A stretch of DNA of 64,000 nucleotides from Temperatibacter marinus (GTDB taxonomy: Bacteria > Pseudomonadota > Alphaproteobacteria > Sphingomonadales > Kordiimonadaceae): positions 682,001 through 746,000 of the forward strand of contig NZ_CP123872.1 of the NCBI RefSeq assembly GCF_031598375.1, read 5' to 3'. Shown piece after piece: positions 33,984-43,593 of the stretch (the first letter of the stretch is position 1; each line of letters starts with the position of its first letter). Under the pieces are notes generated by a model. It saw only the letters and a list, made by a program, of their open reading frames with translations, was not told the origin of the DNA and did not search any database. The position numbers and the translations under genes were made by a program.

Positions 33984-35642
33984 TTAGCGTATACCCCGCC
34001 TCCAAGCTCTCAATGTTTGATGGATCGTATTATGCGTGTCTGGTAAATCATGACGCCACAAAGAGGCAAAATCAAGATCATTAGACGCGGGCTGGTATGG
34101 TATATCTAAATAATCCAAACGCACGCGCAAGGGACATGCACTGCCTTCTCCAGAGACAAGACATTCTTGATTTTGCAAGCTAGGCAACAGCCTCAAGAAA
34201 TGAGAAGCCCCCTCTGGCATGGTATTTTCAACAAATTTTCTGTCTCTTTCATTATTCATCCGCATGGATATGACTGTCCCGCACTGGGATAAAATTGCCT
34301 CAGAAAGATCTGATGGTCGTTGACTAACCAGCCCTAAAGAGACACCGTATTTACGGCCCTCTTTGGCAATTCGCTCCAGTGATTTTCTTGCAGATTGCAA
34401 TCTTTTGTCGCCACTTGAATGATGCGGTACATAGCGATGTGCCTCCTCACACACGAGAAGAAGAGGGGTTGAAGCCCCAGCTTTGCGGCTCCACATCGAG
34501 AAATCAAAGACCAATCGAGAGATGAGAGAAACTACCACATCTACAATTTCACTCGGTATCCCAGAAAGATCTAAGGTACTGACAGGCCGGCCTTCCACAG
34601 GAAAGCGAAGCAATCTACTTACTAAATCGTGGAGGCTATCCTGAACAAGAAGACCAGAAAACATAAAAGCAAAGCGTCTGTCTGAACGGAGTTCTTCAAT
34701 CTTAGCCTTTAATCTTAGATAAGGCTGGGTATTTTCGGCCTTTTCCAAACGGCCAATCTCTTCTTCCAGTGCCCGCAACAAATCTGTCAGTTTATAAGGA
34801 ATTGGAGTATCAACAGTGAGACGAGAGAGGCTATGTTCTGCAGCGGAGGCCTTTCTGGCTGAAAAGAGACACCGCTTCAGTATATCAATATCACTATCCC
34901 GATCTGTCAGTTCTCTGCCAACGAAAATTTCTATATGCTCTTCAAAATTCATCAGCCAGTATGGAAGCGATAAATTCTCAGTGTTGAAATGTTCGCCCAT
35001 GGTTTCAAATGATTTCGCATACTCATTATGGGGATCCAAAATGAGCACATGAGCCTGAGGGCAACTTTCCACAAGTTTATGAATCATCAGCGCAAGTGTA
35101 CAACTTTTACCACTGCCCGTACTCCCTAGGACAGAAAAGTGACGAGATAAAAGTTTTTCTATGTTCAACATCGCAGGCACATCGGGGCTAGGATAGACTG
35201 TTCCGATCCTTATACAATCATGGCCTGACTGCTGATACAAATGCCGTTGATCTTCGTCAGAAGCGAGATAAACAGGGGCATGAACTGCAGGGAAGGTATC
35301 AACCCCTCGCGCAAACACTCCATCTTGGATAGCGCCGACAAAGGTCATGGCCAGCTCAAGGGCCTGTCCTGCCTCACGCGTGCGAATACTTAAGATAGAA
35401 GCAAAAACCCACCCACCGCTGATTGGGATTTTCATGGTTGCCCCAATATTACATTTTTCCGAAATTGACGCATAGCAGGCTAAGTCATCCTGCACGGCAG
35501 CCGTTAAATCGGCTGGCGAAACAGATTCTATCCGGGCAATTGGGCTAGAAAAATGCTGGCTCTGCACAGTTTTTTCTGAAACAGTTGGTGTGATTTTTTC
35601 ACTTTCATAGGTGGCTGGATTACGGCTCTCTGTCTTAAACAT
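33984..35642 (-). CDS. HerA-like hexameric ATPase (DUF87)
   Basis: This 552-residue protein has an N-terminal HAS-barrel-like region (about 35-145), Walker A GSTGSGKS at 173-180, a helical insertion (about 255-330), Walker B LLLVCEEAHRY (about 400) and the downstream GLVSQRPSDLSE sensor and arginine motifs. HerA/FtsK-type ATPases pump DNA as hexamers, usually with the NurA nuclease or, in defence systems, with Sir2, DUF4297 or other effectors. No NurA lies nearby. Start 35642 is preferred over an upstream ATG. It is divergent from the MFS gene. Confidence 0.88.
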   Translation of the reverse strand: MFKTESRNPATYESEKITPTVSEKTVQSQHFSSPIARIESVSPADLTAAVQDDLACYASISEKCNIGATMKIPISGGWVFASILSIRTREAGQALELAMTFVGAIQDGVFARGVDTFPAVHAPVYLASDEDQRHLYQQSGHDCIRIGTVYPSPDVPAMLNIEKLLSRHFSVLGSTGSGKSCTLALMIHKLVESCPQAHVLILDPHNEYAKSFETMGEHFNTENLSLPYWLMNFEEHIEIFVGRELTDRDSDIDILKRCLFSARKASAAEHSLSRLTVDTPIPYKLTDLLRALEEEIGRLEKAENTQPYLRLKAKIEELRSDRRFAFMFSGLLVQDSLHDLVSRLLRFPVEGRPVSTLDLSGIPSEIVDVVVSLISRLVFDFSMWSRKAGASTPLLLVCEEAHRYVPHHSSGDKRLQSARKSLERIAKEGRKYGVSLGLVSQRPSDLSEAILSQCGTVISMRMNNERDRKFVENTMPEGASHFLRLLPSLQNQECLVSGEGSACPLRVRLDYLDIPYQPASNDLDFASLWRHDLPDTHNTIHQTLRAWRRGIR

Positions 35643-35810
35643 TTTACATCTCACTCTTACAGAAAACTTAGTATAAGCTTTTCTTCTAAGGGGGCCGAGT
35701 CATGGGTAAAAATTACTTAAAATCCTCTATTTCTCTTATTCCATATAATCATTCTTGCATTCCCTCCTAAAGCATGGAAGATACAGCACGAAAAAGCCTA
35801 AGGATCATCC

Positions 35811-37040
35811 ATGCAAACGTTCAAATTTCTACACCAAAACAGCCGCTTTTTAAGCTTTGGTTTCCTTATGGCCTTTCTCTCAAGCTTTGGACAAACATAT
35901 GTGTTTGGTGCCTATAAAGTAAATATGATGGCCGACTTAGGTCTCTCTAATAGTGAGTTTGGATTCTGGTATCTCTTGATCACCATTGGGTCTGCAGTCG
36001 GATTAAATTTCTTGGGGGGGCACATTGACCATATGCCCTTGAAGAAATGGACTCTAAGACTTGTGGTTTGCATGATAATCACGCTCTTTCTATTGTATTT
36101 CTCTCCCTTCTTCTCTTTAACAATTCTAGCCTTAATATTTATACGGTTGATCGGCCAAGGGCTCTTCGTTCACACATCGACAACGAGCATGTCTCGATAT
36201 TTCTTAACGGGCAGAGGCAAGGCACTCTCTATTGCGATGCTGGGCATACCGCTTGGGCAAGCGCTGCTGCCCTATTTAGCAACTCTTACTCAGCAAGCAA
36301 TGAGTTGGCAGCAAAGTTGGCTTTTAATAGGTGTAGGCTTCTTAACATTGAGCATTCCCCTCACAATGTTCTTTCTTAAAGATCATGATAAACGCCATGA
36401 GTGCTGGGTAGAAGCAACGACAACGTCCAATAGTGAACAAGAAGAGACTGCCCAACATAAAAGACGCCGCGATGTGATTAAGGATTATCGATTTTATTTA
36501 CTCATACCAAATTTTCTGGCTATCCCTTTTTGGGTAACTGCTGTCTTCTTTTTTGCTTCTGATATTGCCCTCATTAAAAATATCTCTATGGCAGACTTCA
36601 CTTCGCTTTATGTCTTTAATGGTGTCTCGGCCATTCTCGCACCTTTTATCATGGGAAGTTTGGTTGATAAATACGGCGGTAAACCCTTCTTATTACTTGC
36701 AGCCCCTATTCTATCCATCGCACTCCTGATTTGTATCTATATGCAATCTCTCACGGGGGCTGGCATATTCTTTTTTGTGCTGGGTTTTTCTATGGGCGTT
36801 TCAATTCCTGTGAATAATAGCGTTTGGGCGGAATTATACGGCACCCGATACTTGGGAGAGATCAAGGCTCTTTCTGTCTCAATTGTCGTCTTATCTACAG
36901 CCCTATCACCCTGGCTTATCGGTTTGTTCTTAGAAATGCAGATGTCGATTATCACAATTTTATGGGCAGGTGTAATCCACTCTCTCCTAGCCATTCCTCT
37001 TCTTATCCCTGTCATGCGCTCTGATGCACACAAAGCCTAG
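35811..37040 (+). CDS. Major facilitator superfamily permease
   Basis: This 409-residue protein has 12 hydrophobic segments and a charged central loop (about 195-225). The MFS loop motif appears as GGHIDHMPLKKW between helices 2 and 3, and GSLVDKYGGKP is its counterpart in the second half. It is an inner-membrane transporter of the oxalate/monocarboxylate-like type by overall look. The substrate is unknown. The ATG follows AAGGA by 8 bases. Confidence 0.85.
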   Translation: MQTFKFLHQNSRFLSFGFLMAFLSSFGQTYVFGAYKVNMMADLGLSNSEFGFWYLLITIGSAVGLNFLGGHIDHMPLKKWTLRLVVCMIITLFLLYFSPFFSLTILALIFIRLIGQGLFVHTSTTSMSRYFLTGRGKALSIAMLGIPLGQALLPYLATLTQQAMSWQQSWLLIGVGFLTLSIPLTMFFLKDHDKRHECWVEATTTSNSEQEETAQHKRRRDVIKDYRFYLLIPNFLAIPFWVTAVFFFASDIALIKNISMADFTSLYVFNGVSAILAPFIMGSLVDKYGGKPFLLLAAPILSIALLICIYMQSLTGAGIFFFVLGFSMGVSIPVNNSVWAELYGTRYLGEIKALSVSIVVLSTALSPWLIGLFLEMQMSIITILWAGVIHSLLAIPLLIPVMRSDAHKA

Positions 37041-37122
37041 TATTCTCAGCATTTTTCGCTGGACCGCGAGTAGCTTTTCGATTATCAACGGAAAAAGTTA
37101 GAAGAATAAGTTAGGGATATCG

Positions 37123-38139
37123 ATGAAAAAAGCAGTTCTTTTTTTATGTTTAGTCGGATGTTTAATGAGTGGCCGCACCTTTGCCAGTGAGATTAAACTT
37201 CTCAATATTGGCCTTGTTGACGAAAGTCTGCCCTCTGGGGTTGAAGCCATCTTAAAAACATCGCATGCAACCGGTGATAAAACGCAATTTCAAATCATTG
37301 TGTCGACACTTCAGAAAACATTTGAAGACAAAGCTGTTTATATCCTCTTGAAAGCAAATCAAATTGCACCTGAGTGGGTTAACCAGCAAGACGTCAAGGT
37401 TGCAAAGCAAACCCGCGACACGCTAGTGCGCACAGCTCAAGCAAAAAAAGAAGAAGAAGACAGTCGGATTTTTGATGCGAAACTTTGGAATATGCAAGCG
37501 GAACTTGGCGCGGGCAATACCACTGGTGATACAAGCGAGACATCCATCTCTGCAGGCCTCAGCATGAAGAGGAAATTCGGCACCAAATGGGAACATATCC
37601 TTGATTTTGATTATGACCTTAATCGCAGTAAAAACGATGCTACCGGGGAAACAGAGACGAAGAAAAAACGTTTCCGAGCAAAGCATGATTTACTTTGGCG
37701 TCCTTGGGATAAAATGTTCTTGGTAAACCATCTTGAATTTCTCTCTGATGCTTTCTCTGGATATGACCACCAAATTTTAGAAACGCTCGGTATCGGTTAT
37801 CAAATCTATGACAAGTCAACCTTTAAAGCACGGTTAGATATCGGCCCTGGTCTTCGGTATAATAAATTAGACAGTGGTGTGACCGATACTGAGTTTCTTG
37901 GTCGTGTATCGGGCAATGTCTTTTGGAAAATTTCAGACAGCCTTCAGTTCAACGACACAATCTCATATTCAATGGCACAAAATTCAAACAGATTTGAGAA
38001 TAAATTCAATCTTACATCTAAAATTAATAGCAGTTTAGCTGCCCGCCTTGGCTTTGATGTCAAACATGATAGCGTCGTTCCTGCTGGCACAGCTAACTGG
38101 GATACAATCGGTCGAATTACCCTGGTTTATGATTTTTAA
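37123..38139 (+). CDS. DUF481 outer-membrane beta-barrel protein
   Basis: This 338-residue protein has a signal peptide (about 1-21, TFAS). A short helical segment with a KKEEEDSR charged stretch (about 100-122) follows, then amphipathic beta strands to a terminal VYDF, the aromatic end typical of outer-membrane barrels. The family (YdiY-like, salt-induced in some bacteria) has no settled function. The gene is single, 83 bases behind the MFS gene. It converges with yjbQ. Confidence 0.82.
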   Translation: MKKAVLFLCLVGCLMSGRTFASEIKLLNIGLVDESLPSGVEAILKTSHATGDKTQFQIIVSTLQKTFEDKAVYILLKANQIAPEWVNQQDVKVAKQTRDTLVRTAQAKKEEEDSRIFDAKLWNMQAELGAGNTTGDTSETSISAGLSMKRKFGTKWEHILDFDYDLNRSKNDATGETETKKKRFRAKHDLLWRPWDKMFLVNHLEFLSDAFSGYDHQILETLGIGYQIYDKSTFKARLDIGPGLRYNKLDSGVTDTEFLGRVSGNVFWKISDSLQFNDTISYSMAQNSNRFENKFNLTSKINSSLAARLGFDVKHDSVVPAGTANWDTIGRITLVYDF

Positions 38140-38163
38140 TAAGCCCTAAGCGAACCTAAAACT

Positions 38164-38583
38164 TCAAGTCCCTATCAAATGGCAAAAGATATGTCGGTGG
38201 TGGGGACTTTTTCTATGCTCAAATAAATAAACACCCTGCCATGTGCCCAAGATCAGCCTCCCCTCACTGATCGGTATGGTGAGGCTCACATTTGTAAGGG
38301 CACTTTTAATATGAGCTGGCATATCATCGGAGCCTTCCATCGTATGATCATATAATCGATCATCTTCTGGAGCAAGACGATGAAAAGCTCGCACTAAGTC
38401 CGATTGTACTGTTGGGTCGGCATTCTCTTGAATAGTGAGAGAAGCGCTGGTGTGCTGAATGAATAGGGTGAGTTGTCCCGTCGTCATTCCCCCTTCCGCA
38501 ACAAAATTTTCACACAACGCCGTAAGATCGACTAATTCTTGGCCGTGCGTTTTAACCTGAAAGCGCTTTTGGAATTGCTTCAT
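38164..38583 (-). CDS. yjbQ: YjbQ/UPF0047 family protein
   Basis: This 139-residue protein has the family pattern TLFIQHTSASLTIQENADP (about 40-58), with His in DHTMEGSDDMPAHIKS and a C-terminal GTWQGVYLFEHR. Three conserved His form a metal or phosphate site. YjbQ can replace thiamine-phosphate synthase weakly, but its natural role is unsettled. It begins 4 bases behind hsp20, so the two form one transcript. Confidence 0.9.
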   Translation of the reverse strand: MKQFQKRFQVKTHGQELVDLTALCENFVAEGGMTTGQLTLFIQHTSASLTIQENADPTVQSDLVRAFHRLAPEDDRLYDHTMEGSDDMPAHIKSALTNVSLTIPISEGRLILGTWQGVYLFEHRKSPHHRHIFCHLIGT

Positions 38584-38587
38584 ACTC

Positions 38588-38989
38588 TTATGCTCTGATG
38601 GGAATAGTTAAGACAATTTCTTCAGATTGCTTTCTGACCAAATCAATATGCAACAAACCATATTCTAAAAAAGCGTCTTTCACTTCCATCCCGTCCGCTA
38701 GAACAAATTTTCTTATAAATTGCCGAGACGCGATACCCCGGTGAATAAAGTTTTGGCTTTCCTCAGGTTTTTTTTGGCGTCCTTTAATGATGAGCTGGTT
38801 CATTTCGATCGTCAGCATGAGATCATCATCTTCAAACCCAGCGACTGCCAAAGAAATGCGCAGCTTATGATCCCCCATCTGTTCAATATTGTAAGGCGGA
38901 TAACTGTCTGCGCTGCTTCGGGCTGCAGATTCTAGCATTTGCTCTAATTGATCAAACCCCAAAAGAAATGGGCTGTTAAAAGATGTCAT
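38588..38989 (-). CDS. Small heat-shock protein (Hsp20/IbpA)
   Basis: This 133-residue alpha-crystallin-type chaperone has the core about 35-125 (YPPYNIEQMGDHKLRISLAVAGF...GIASRQFIRKFVLADGMEV) with the C-terminal LTIPI, an I-x-I/V anchor. It binds unfolding proteins as oligomers. GCAGGAG precedes the ATG. A CTTGCA / CCTAGAC pair about 38-60 bases upstream could be a weak heat-shock promoter. Confidence 0.9.
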   Translation of the reverse strand: MTSFNSPFLLGFDQLEQMLESAARSSADSYPPYNIEQMGDHKLRISLAVAGFEDDDLMLTIEMNQLIIKGRQKKPEESQNFIHRGIASRQFIRKFVLADGMEVKDAFLEYGLLHIDLVRKQSEEIVLTIPIRA

Positions 38990-39053
38990 GATTTACTCCT
39001 GCATAAAGCTGAAAGCAGTCTAGGCAGGATAGGATGATGTTGCAAGGTTTAGC

Positions 39054-40397
39054 TTATTGGTTTTCAGCCCTTGAGGGCAGCTTCCCTTCTGGCTTTTCTG
39101 GCGGCCTAATCCAACAATCAGTGCCACGTTCAATAAAAGCGTCGCACAATATTTTTGCTGCAGAATAATTTTCAAGCGGTCCAGCATTCAGTCGGTAATA
39201 AAATCCGCTAGGCGTAGAGTCTCGTGGACCAAAATCTTTTTCAGAACGGCGCGGGGGGATGCCTTCTAAAATGTCAGCATTTCTCTCTTTTAAGATATCC
39301 CAACCGCGAACAAGATTTTTAATAGTTCTATAGGCCCCAATTTGTACGGCCCAGCCTTCAGGCTCTAATAGAGGTGGAATAACAGGGTCTTCTTGAACAA
39401 CAGGTTCAGGTAGAGGCGGGGGGGTTGGGCGAGGCTCAGGTGCCGGTTTTAGAATGATCCGCTTCGCCGCTTCAATTCTATTATCATTGTTGGCCAATTT
39501 CATATTTGCGCTTTCACGGCTATCCCATGCAGGATCAACAGCTCCTGAAACCAGTGCCCGCATTCTATAGTCAATGGGCAGCGCTTTAATCTCTTGGTAA
39601 AATAGAAACGTATCAGTGAGGGTTTCCTGATCAAGGTCAATACGGCCAATCGCATGAGCTTTCTCATCCTCACCTTGCATTAAATAAGCGAGAGCAAGGT
39701 TTTGTCGATCTCTCGGATCAGCCTGCTCTGTATCAACCAAGGTTTCTAATATCTCTATAGCCGCACCTTCATTGTCTGAAAGGGCTTGAACCAAGGCCTT
39801 ATTTGAGAGAGTTTCTCTATCCTGTGATCGAACTTTCAGGGCCATATCAAAACTGTTTAATGCACTAGAAATATTTCCCATTGCAGCAAAAGTTACCCCG
39901 CGGGCACTTCTTGGACGTGGATCGCCGGTTAATCGATTAGACGCCTCTGAGAATGCAGCCAGTGCTTCATCATACCTTCCCAAGGCAAGCCACGACTTTC
40001 CTAAGGTATACCATGTTTCACCGTGGCCTGTGCCTGCATTTGTCACCTCTTGCAATAATTGAGCAGCTTCTTGATGTTGACCAACAGCCACAAGGGAAGA
40101 GGCAAGCGCTGTTCGCCTTTCAAGTGTATCCGATGAGGCCAGGCTATGGCGGAAAATAGGTATAGCCGCCTGATGATCGCCCTTTCGAGCCAAGATGAGT
40201 GCGGTATTATATAGGTTGCGACGATATTCTGAGGAAGAAACCTGAGGATCCTCAGTATGTGCCCTTTGCATATTAGGTTTAGCTTGCCGAAGTGCTGTCA
40301 CATCTGCATTATCAAACGACGGTCCAGAGAGCCCACTGCAGCCACTTACAAGAGGGACAAAAGCAGAAATTACGACTAATTTTCCAATATTCAGCAT
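39054..40397 (-). CDS. TPR lipoprotein with C-terminal SPOR domain
   Basis: This protein of about 447 residues has a lipoprotein signal ending LVSGC (lipid Cys at about 20). TPR-type helical repeats follow (about 55-270), similar to TadD. A proline-rich linker (PEPRPTPPPLPEPV) leads to a SPOR domain (about 345-435, WAVQIGAYRTIKNLVRG). SPOR domains bind septal, denuded peptidoglycan. It is therefore likely a membrane-anchored adaptor acting at the cell wall. It is divergent from a second repeat/SPOR-like gene. Confidence 0.8.
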   Translation of the reverse strand: MLNIGKLVVISAFVPLVSGCSGLSGPSFDNADVTALRQAKPNMQRAHTEDPQVSSSEYRRNLYNTALILARKGDHQAAIPIFRHSLASSDTLERRTALASSLVAVGQHQEAAQLLQEVTNAGTGHGETWYTLGKSWLALGRYDEALAAFSEASNRLTGDPRPRSARGVTFAAMGNISSALNSFDMALKVRSQDRETLSNKALVQALSDNEGAAIEILETLVDTEQADPRDRQNLALAYLMQGEDEKAHAIGRIDLDQETLTDTFLFYQEIKALPIDYRMRALVSGAVDPAWDSRESANMKLANNDNRIEAAKRIILKPAPEPRPTPPPLPEPVVQEDPVIPPLLEPEGWAVQIGAYRTIKNLVRGWDILKERNADILEGIPPRRSEKDFGPRDSTPSGFYYRLNAGPLENYSAAKILCDAFIERGTDCWIRPPEKPEGKLPSRAENQ

Positions 40398-40573
40398 ACT
40401 AATCACCATATTTTCATCAGAATCAGAGGTAAAGATATGCCTGAAGCACCGCTAGAAGCCAATAAATGGCAAAATTTTTAATTGGCTTTTCAACAAGTTC
40501 GATTAAAATTTTAACTAGGTGTTCCTGTTACTCTTCACGTATAAGAGAATAAAGCTGAGAAAATGAGGATACA

Positions 40574-41695
40574 ATGAAGCATAGTAGAGCAAACCAAGAA
40601 AATGGGCATAAAATCCCCTCTCTTTTGAACCCTATTCCATTCATAGGCCTGTTCCTCATCGTGCTCTGTATAAATAGCTTTGTGCTGTCTGCTCAAGAAA
40701 ACCAAGAAGTCGAAAATCCTGAAAGCGATTCTTCAAAGGCAACGAGCGAAGAAATAACAGCTGGACAAATATATGGTCAGATGAGAGGTGCACGCCGTGA
40801 AAATTTCAACGGATTGCAAAGAGCCCTTGATGACATCCAAAGACAGAACTTTAGCCGCGGCTATGCGACCCTTGAACAGCTGGGAAAAGATGGCAGTGCA
40901 GAAGCCTATTTTCATTTAGGTGAGATCGAACGGCTTGGTATCTTAGAGAGCGGCGTCAATTTTGAAAAAGCTGTCGGCCACTATAGAAGCGCAGCTGCGC
41001 TTGGGCATAGTCGAGCCGGCCTCACCTTAGCCAATATGCTATACTTTGATAAAGGTACAAATCCTGCCGGTAGAATATTAAGCCGAAGCAGTGTGCTGAA
41101 TGCAATCGCTTCATGGCAACAACTTGCAATCGAAGATCAAGAAGAAGCCCTCTATATGCTGGGTTTGCTCTATTGGAACGGAGATGCTCTTTTACAGCAA
41201 GATCCAATTCGAGGCTATGGACTCATTTGGCAAGCCGCGGGAAAAGGTTACAGAAATGCTATCAAAGCTGAGGCACAAATGATTGACGAACTTTCTTTTG
41301 ACGCTCGTGAAGCTGGGCGTGAATATGCAAGAAAACTCACTGAATACGGCTTCAGCGAAGATATTCTTAGAATAGATCTTGTTTTTAACAGCATTGCTCC
41401 TTCAAGCAACAAAAGAAGTTTGCCTCTATCCTGGAATTATGTGTGGCGACTTGAACTCGGCATTGCACTTCAAAAGAGTGACGTTGAAGATTTAATAAAA
41501 ATCATTGAAAAAGATTACAGCCAAATCGCAAATATTCTTCAATATGAGATTGTCCCTTCAGCCATTCGTCCCACCCGGCATCAATTGGTTATGGGTCCGA
41601 TGGAAAGCATGACAGAAGCGGTACGCTATTGCATGCGGTTCAAAAAGAATGGCATTGACTGTTATGCTATGGCCCCTGAAACAATTTCAGAATAA
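40574..41695 (+). CDS. Sel1-repeat protein with SPOR-like end
   Basis: This 373-residue protein has one N-terminal membrane helix or signal (about 21-40, ending LSAQ). Sel1-like helical repeats follow (about 95-225; AEAYFHLGEIERLG, ALYMLGLLYWNGDAL). A C-terminal region (about 340-370; HQLVMGPMESMTEAVRYC..NGIDCYAM) resembles the second half of a SPOR domain. The layout parallels its divergent neighbour. Probable role: periplasmic peptidoglycan-binding adaptor. Confidence 0.65.
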   Translation: MKHSRANQENGHKIPSLLNPIPFIGLFLIVLCINSFVLSAQENQEVENPESDSSKATSEEITAGQIYGQMRGARRENFNGLQRALDDIQRQNFSRGYATLEQLGKDGSAEAYFHLGEIERLGILESGVNFEKAVGHYRSAAALGHSRAGLTLANMLYFDKGTNPAGRILSRSSVLNAIASWQQLAIEDQEEALYMLGLLYWNGDALLQQDPIRGYGLIWQAAGKGYRNAIKAEAQMIDELSFDAREAGREYARKLTEYGFSEDILRIDLVFNSIAPSSNKRSLPLSWNYVWRLELGIALQKSDVEDLIKIIEKDYSQIANILQYEIVPSAIRPTRHQLVMGPMESMTEAVRYCMRFKKNGIDCYAMAPETISE

Positions 41696-41697
41696 TC

Positions 41698-42471
41698 TCA
41701 CTCAGAAGGGATTTTTCCTGCAGAGGCACCTAAGACTACACCTTGTCCGTAGCGTTTATGAACAAGCACGGCTATGTGAGTCACTTCTGACTCTGGTTTA
41801 ATCAACGGCATGGAAAGTGAGATTGGCTCCCCAGTCCAGTCTTTAATTACATCTGCTTGTCTCACTACATGTGTATAGTGTAGCGTCCGCCCATTATTTT
41901 CCCCGCCTCTAACAGCAACTGACGCTTTTTCTATAAAATAGACCAACCGAATTTGCGCCCCATCTTCAAGGGCTGCTTTAGGTAAATTTATAGTCACGTT
42001 ATCTTTTGAGATCACCAGCTTAGGGTTAAGTGTCAAACGTGCCCTGCCCTTTGCTTTTTGAAGAGCGGCAGTAACCATTGACTTGTCAGAGCCCTTGGCC
42101 TCATATATTCCATTGAAGATCATTTGCGGTGTATAAACACCCGACATCCCAATGCGCTTATTATAGGCTGATTGGCGCATAGAATGTTCTGACCGAGCAA
42201 AAGTATCTTCCCAGCCTAAGCGATCCCAGTAATCAATTGGCCACGATAAAACCATAACACCGTCAGTTCCCTTTAAGCTTCGTAACATAGCATCAGCGGG
42301 CGGACAGCTTGGACATCCTTGTGAGGTGAATAACTCAACAAGAACAGTCGGTGTTTCCTCTGAAATGAGGAAGTTTTTAGCCGCTATATTTGATGCTGCG
42401 GATGACACGGAAGATGTCCCCAAAAGTGCGACCCCCAGCAAAGAAATCAGAAATTTTATCATGGTTAACAT
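41698..42471 (-). CDS. DUF1223 thioredoxin-like exported protein
   Basis: This protein of about 257 residues has a signal peptide (about 4-25). The thioredoxin-fold start is VELFTSQGCPSCPPADAML with a CPSC redox motif (about 60-63). The family block PIDYWDRLGWEDTFA...YTPQMIFNG follows. DUF1223 proteins are predicted periplasmic thiol proteins of unknown partner. It could start at 42471 or at the ATG on 42462. It is divergent from the YkuD gene. Confidence 0.85.
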   Translation of the reverse strand: MLTMIKFLISLLGVALLGTSSVSSAASNIAAKNFLISEETPTVLVELFTSQGCPSCPPADAMLRSLKGTDGVMVLSWPIDYWDRLGWEDTFARSEHSMRQSAYNKRIGMSGVYTPQMIFNGIYEAKGSDKSMVTAALQKAKGRARLTLNPKLVISKDNVTINLPKAALEDGAQIRLVYFIEKASVAVRGGENNGRTLHYTHVVRQADVIKDWTGEPISLSMPLIKPESEVTHIAVLVHKRYGQGVVLGASAGKIPSE

Positions 42472-42549
42472 ATACCTTCGGTCCTCTATGAACACCAATC
42501 ACCTTGTTGTGAACACAGTCTTGCATTCTCTCAAAGGCCAGACTAAACT

Positions 42550-43083
42550 TTGAAGATGACACATTGGACGGTAACACAAAGCATTGAAAATCCAACAACA
42601 GCGTTGATGGAAGGGCCTCTTTTTAAAGCAAAGTGTAGCAGCGGAAAAAAAGGATTTATTCCTCATCTTGACGGGAAAGAGGGCGACCAGATGACGCCCG
42701 CCGGCACTTACACGGTGAGACAAGTTTTCTATCGCCCAGACCGCATAAGTCACCCTCATACAAAAGTTAAAATCGATCCCCTCTCCCCGGATCTTGGGTG
42801 GTGCGATGATCCGCATCACAAATTCTATAATAAATTGGTGCGCTTGCCCTTCTCATCCAGTCACGAAAAACTTTGGCGTGAAGATCATGTCTACGATATT
42901 ATTGTAGTGATTAGCCATAACGATGATCCCGTAGTCCCTTTTGCAGGCAGCGCTGTTTTTATGCACCTCGCCCGGGACGATTTCTCCCCTACAGAAGGAT
43001 GTATCGCCATGCGATTGGATTCCATGCTTAAGTTTTTGAGCATGGTCTCAGTTGAAGATCCCCTTCATTTTATTGCTTCATAG
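42550..43083 (+). CDS. L,D-transpeptidase (YkuD) family protein
   Basis: This 177-residue protein has the YkuD active-site run FMHLARDDFSPTEGCIAM, with His at about 138, Ser and the nucleophilic Cys at about 151. No signal peptide or membrane helix is seen, so either export is non-canonical, the product acts in the cytoplasm, or the true start differs. YkuD enzymes make 3-3 peptidoglycan crosslinks or attach lipoproteins. Confidence 0.85.
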   Translation: MKMTHWTVTQSIENPTTALMEGPLFKAKCSSGKKGFIPHLDGKEGDQMTPAGTYTVRQVFYRPDRISHPHTKVKIDPLSPDLGWCDDPHHKFYNKLVRLPFSSSHEKLWREDHVYDIIVVISHNDDPVVPFAGSAVFMHLARDDFSPTEGCIAMRLDSMLKFLSMVSVEDPLHFIAS

Positions 43084-43256
43084 TGCAGCATAATTGCATT
43101 CTAAGAATATTATTTCATGTGAAGTCAGTATGCGATCTAATCGTTTACAAGCAGCTCTTTTCAATAAGATAATCTAAAATAGAGTATAAGTCGTATACTG
43201 TATGGGAGAGAAATAATGGGGGCCTCTTTGTCAAATGTGAATAAAGGAAGATACTG

Positions 43257-43574
43257 ATGAAAGCTTTTCTGTGGGGGTTTTCAGGCATTACAGCACTAGT
43301 GTTACTTCACTTGTGGCCAACGCAAGAAGATGTTTGGCTTGTTCATTTTCCTGAAACTTCAAGCCAATCTGTAAATATCGCATCTCTTTTAACCATGGAA
43401 GGGACGATTATTAATGCCCAAACAGCGCATCGCTATCTCTTCAAGCCTTCTCGTTTAGATAACTGGTTAGATCTCTATAAACTCGGGGCAGTTTTAGTGA
43501 TCAATGCAGAAGGAGCAAGTGGTTGTTCTAGCCCGCGATCGGAAAACGAATTTGTTAACTCTTTGAACTATTAA
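43257..43574 (+). CDS. Unrecognised 105-residue membrane-anchored protein
   Basis: No family is recognised. A single N-terminal hydrophobic helix (about 3-20) precedes a compact soluble domain ([24 protein letters not shown]...) that ends with [16 protein letters not shown]. The ATG follows AAGGAAG. It lies 19 bases ahead of the chemoreceptor gene, so it is probably co-expressed. A small inverted repeat (AGTATA-N5-TATACT, 43183-43199) lies upstream. Confidence 0.6.
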   Translation: MKAFLWGFSGITALVLLHLWPTQEDVWLVHFPETSSQSVNIASLLTMEGTIINAQTAHRYLFKPSRLDNWLDLYKLGAVLVINAEGASGCSSPRSENEFVNSLNY

Positions 43575-43593
43575 TGCTCTAAAGGAAAAAACT

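Noticed and set aside
38164-38583. YjbQ as a true thiamine-phosphate synthase
   Set aside because: The family shows only weak replacement activity and no thiamine genes are near, so no pathway role is claimed.
43183-43199. AGTATA-N5-TATACT palindrome upstream of the 105-residue gene
   Set aside because: Short, AT-rich arms that could arise by chance or be part of a -10 element. Not strong enough for a separate feature.
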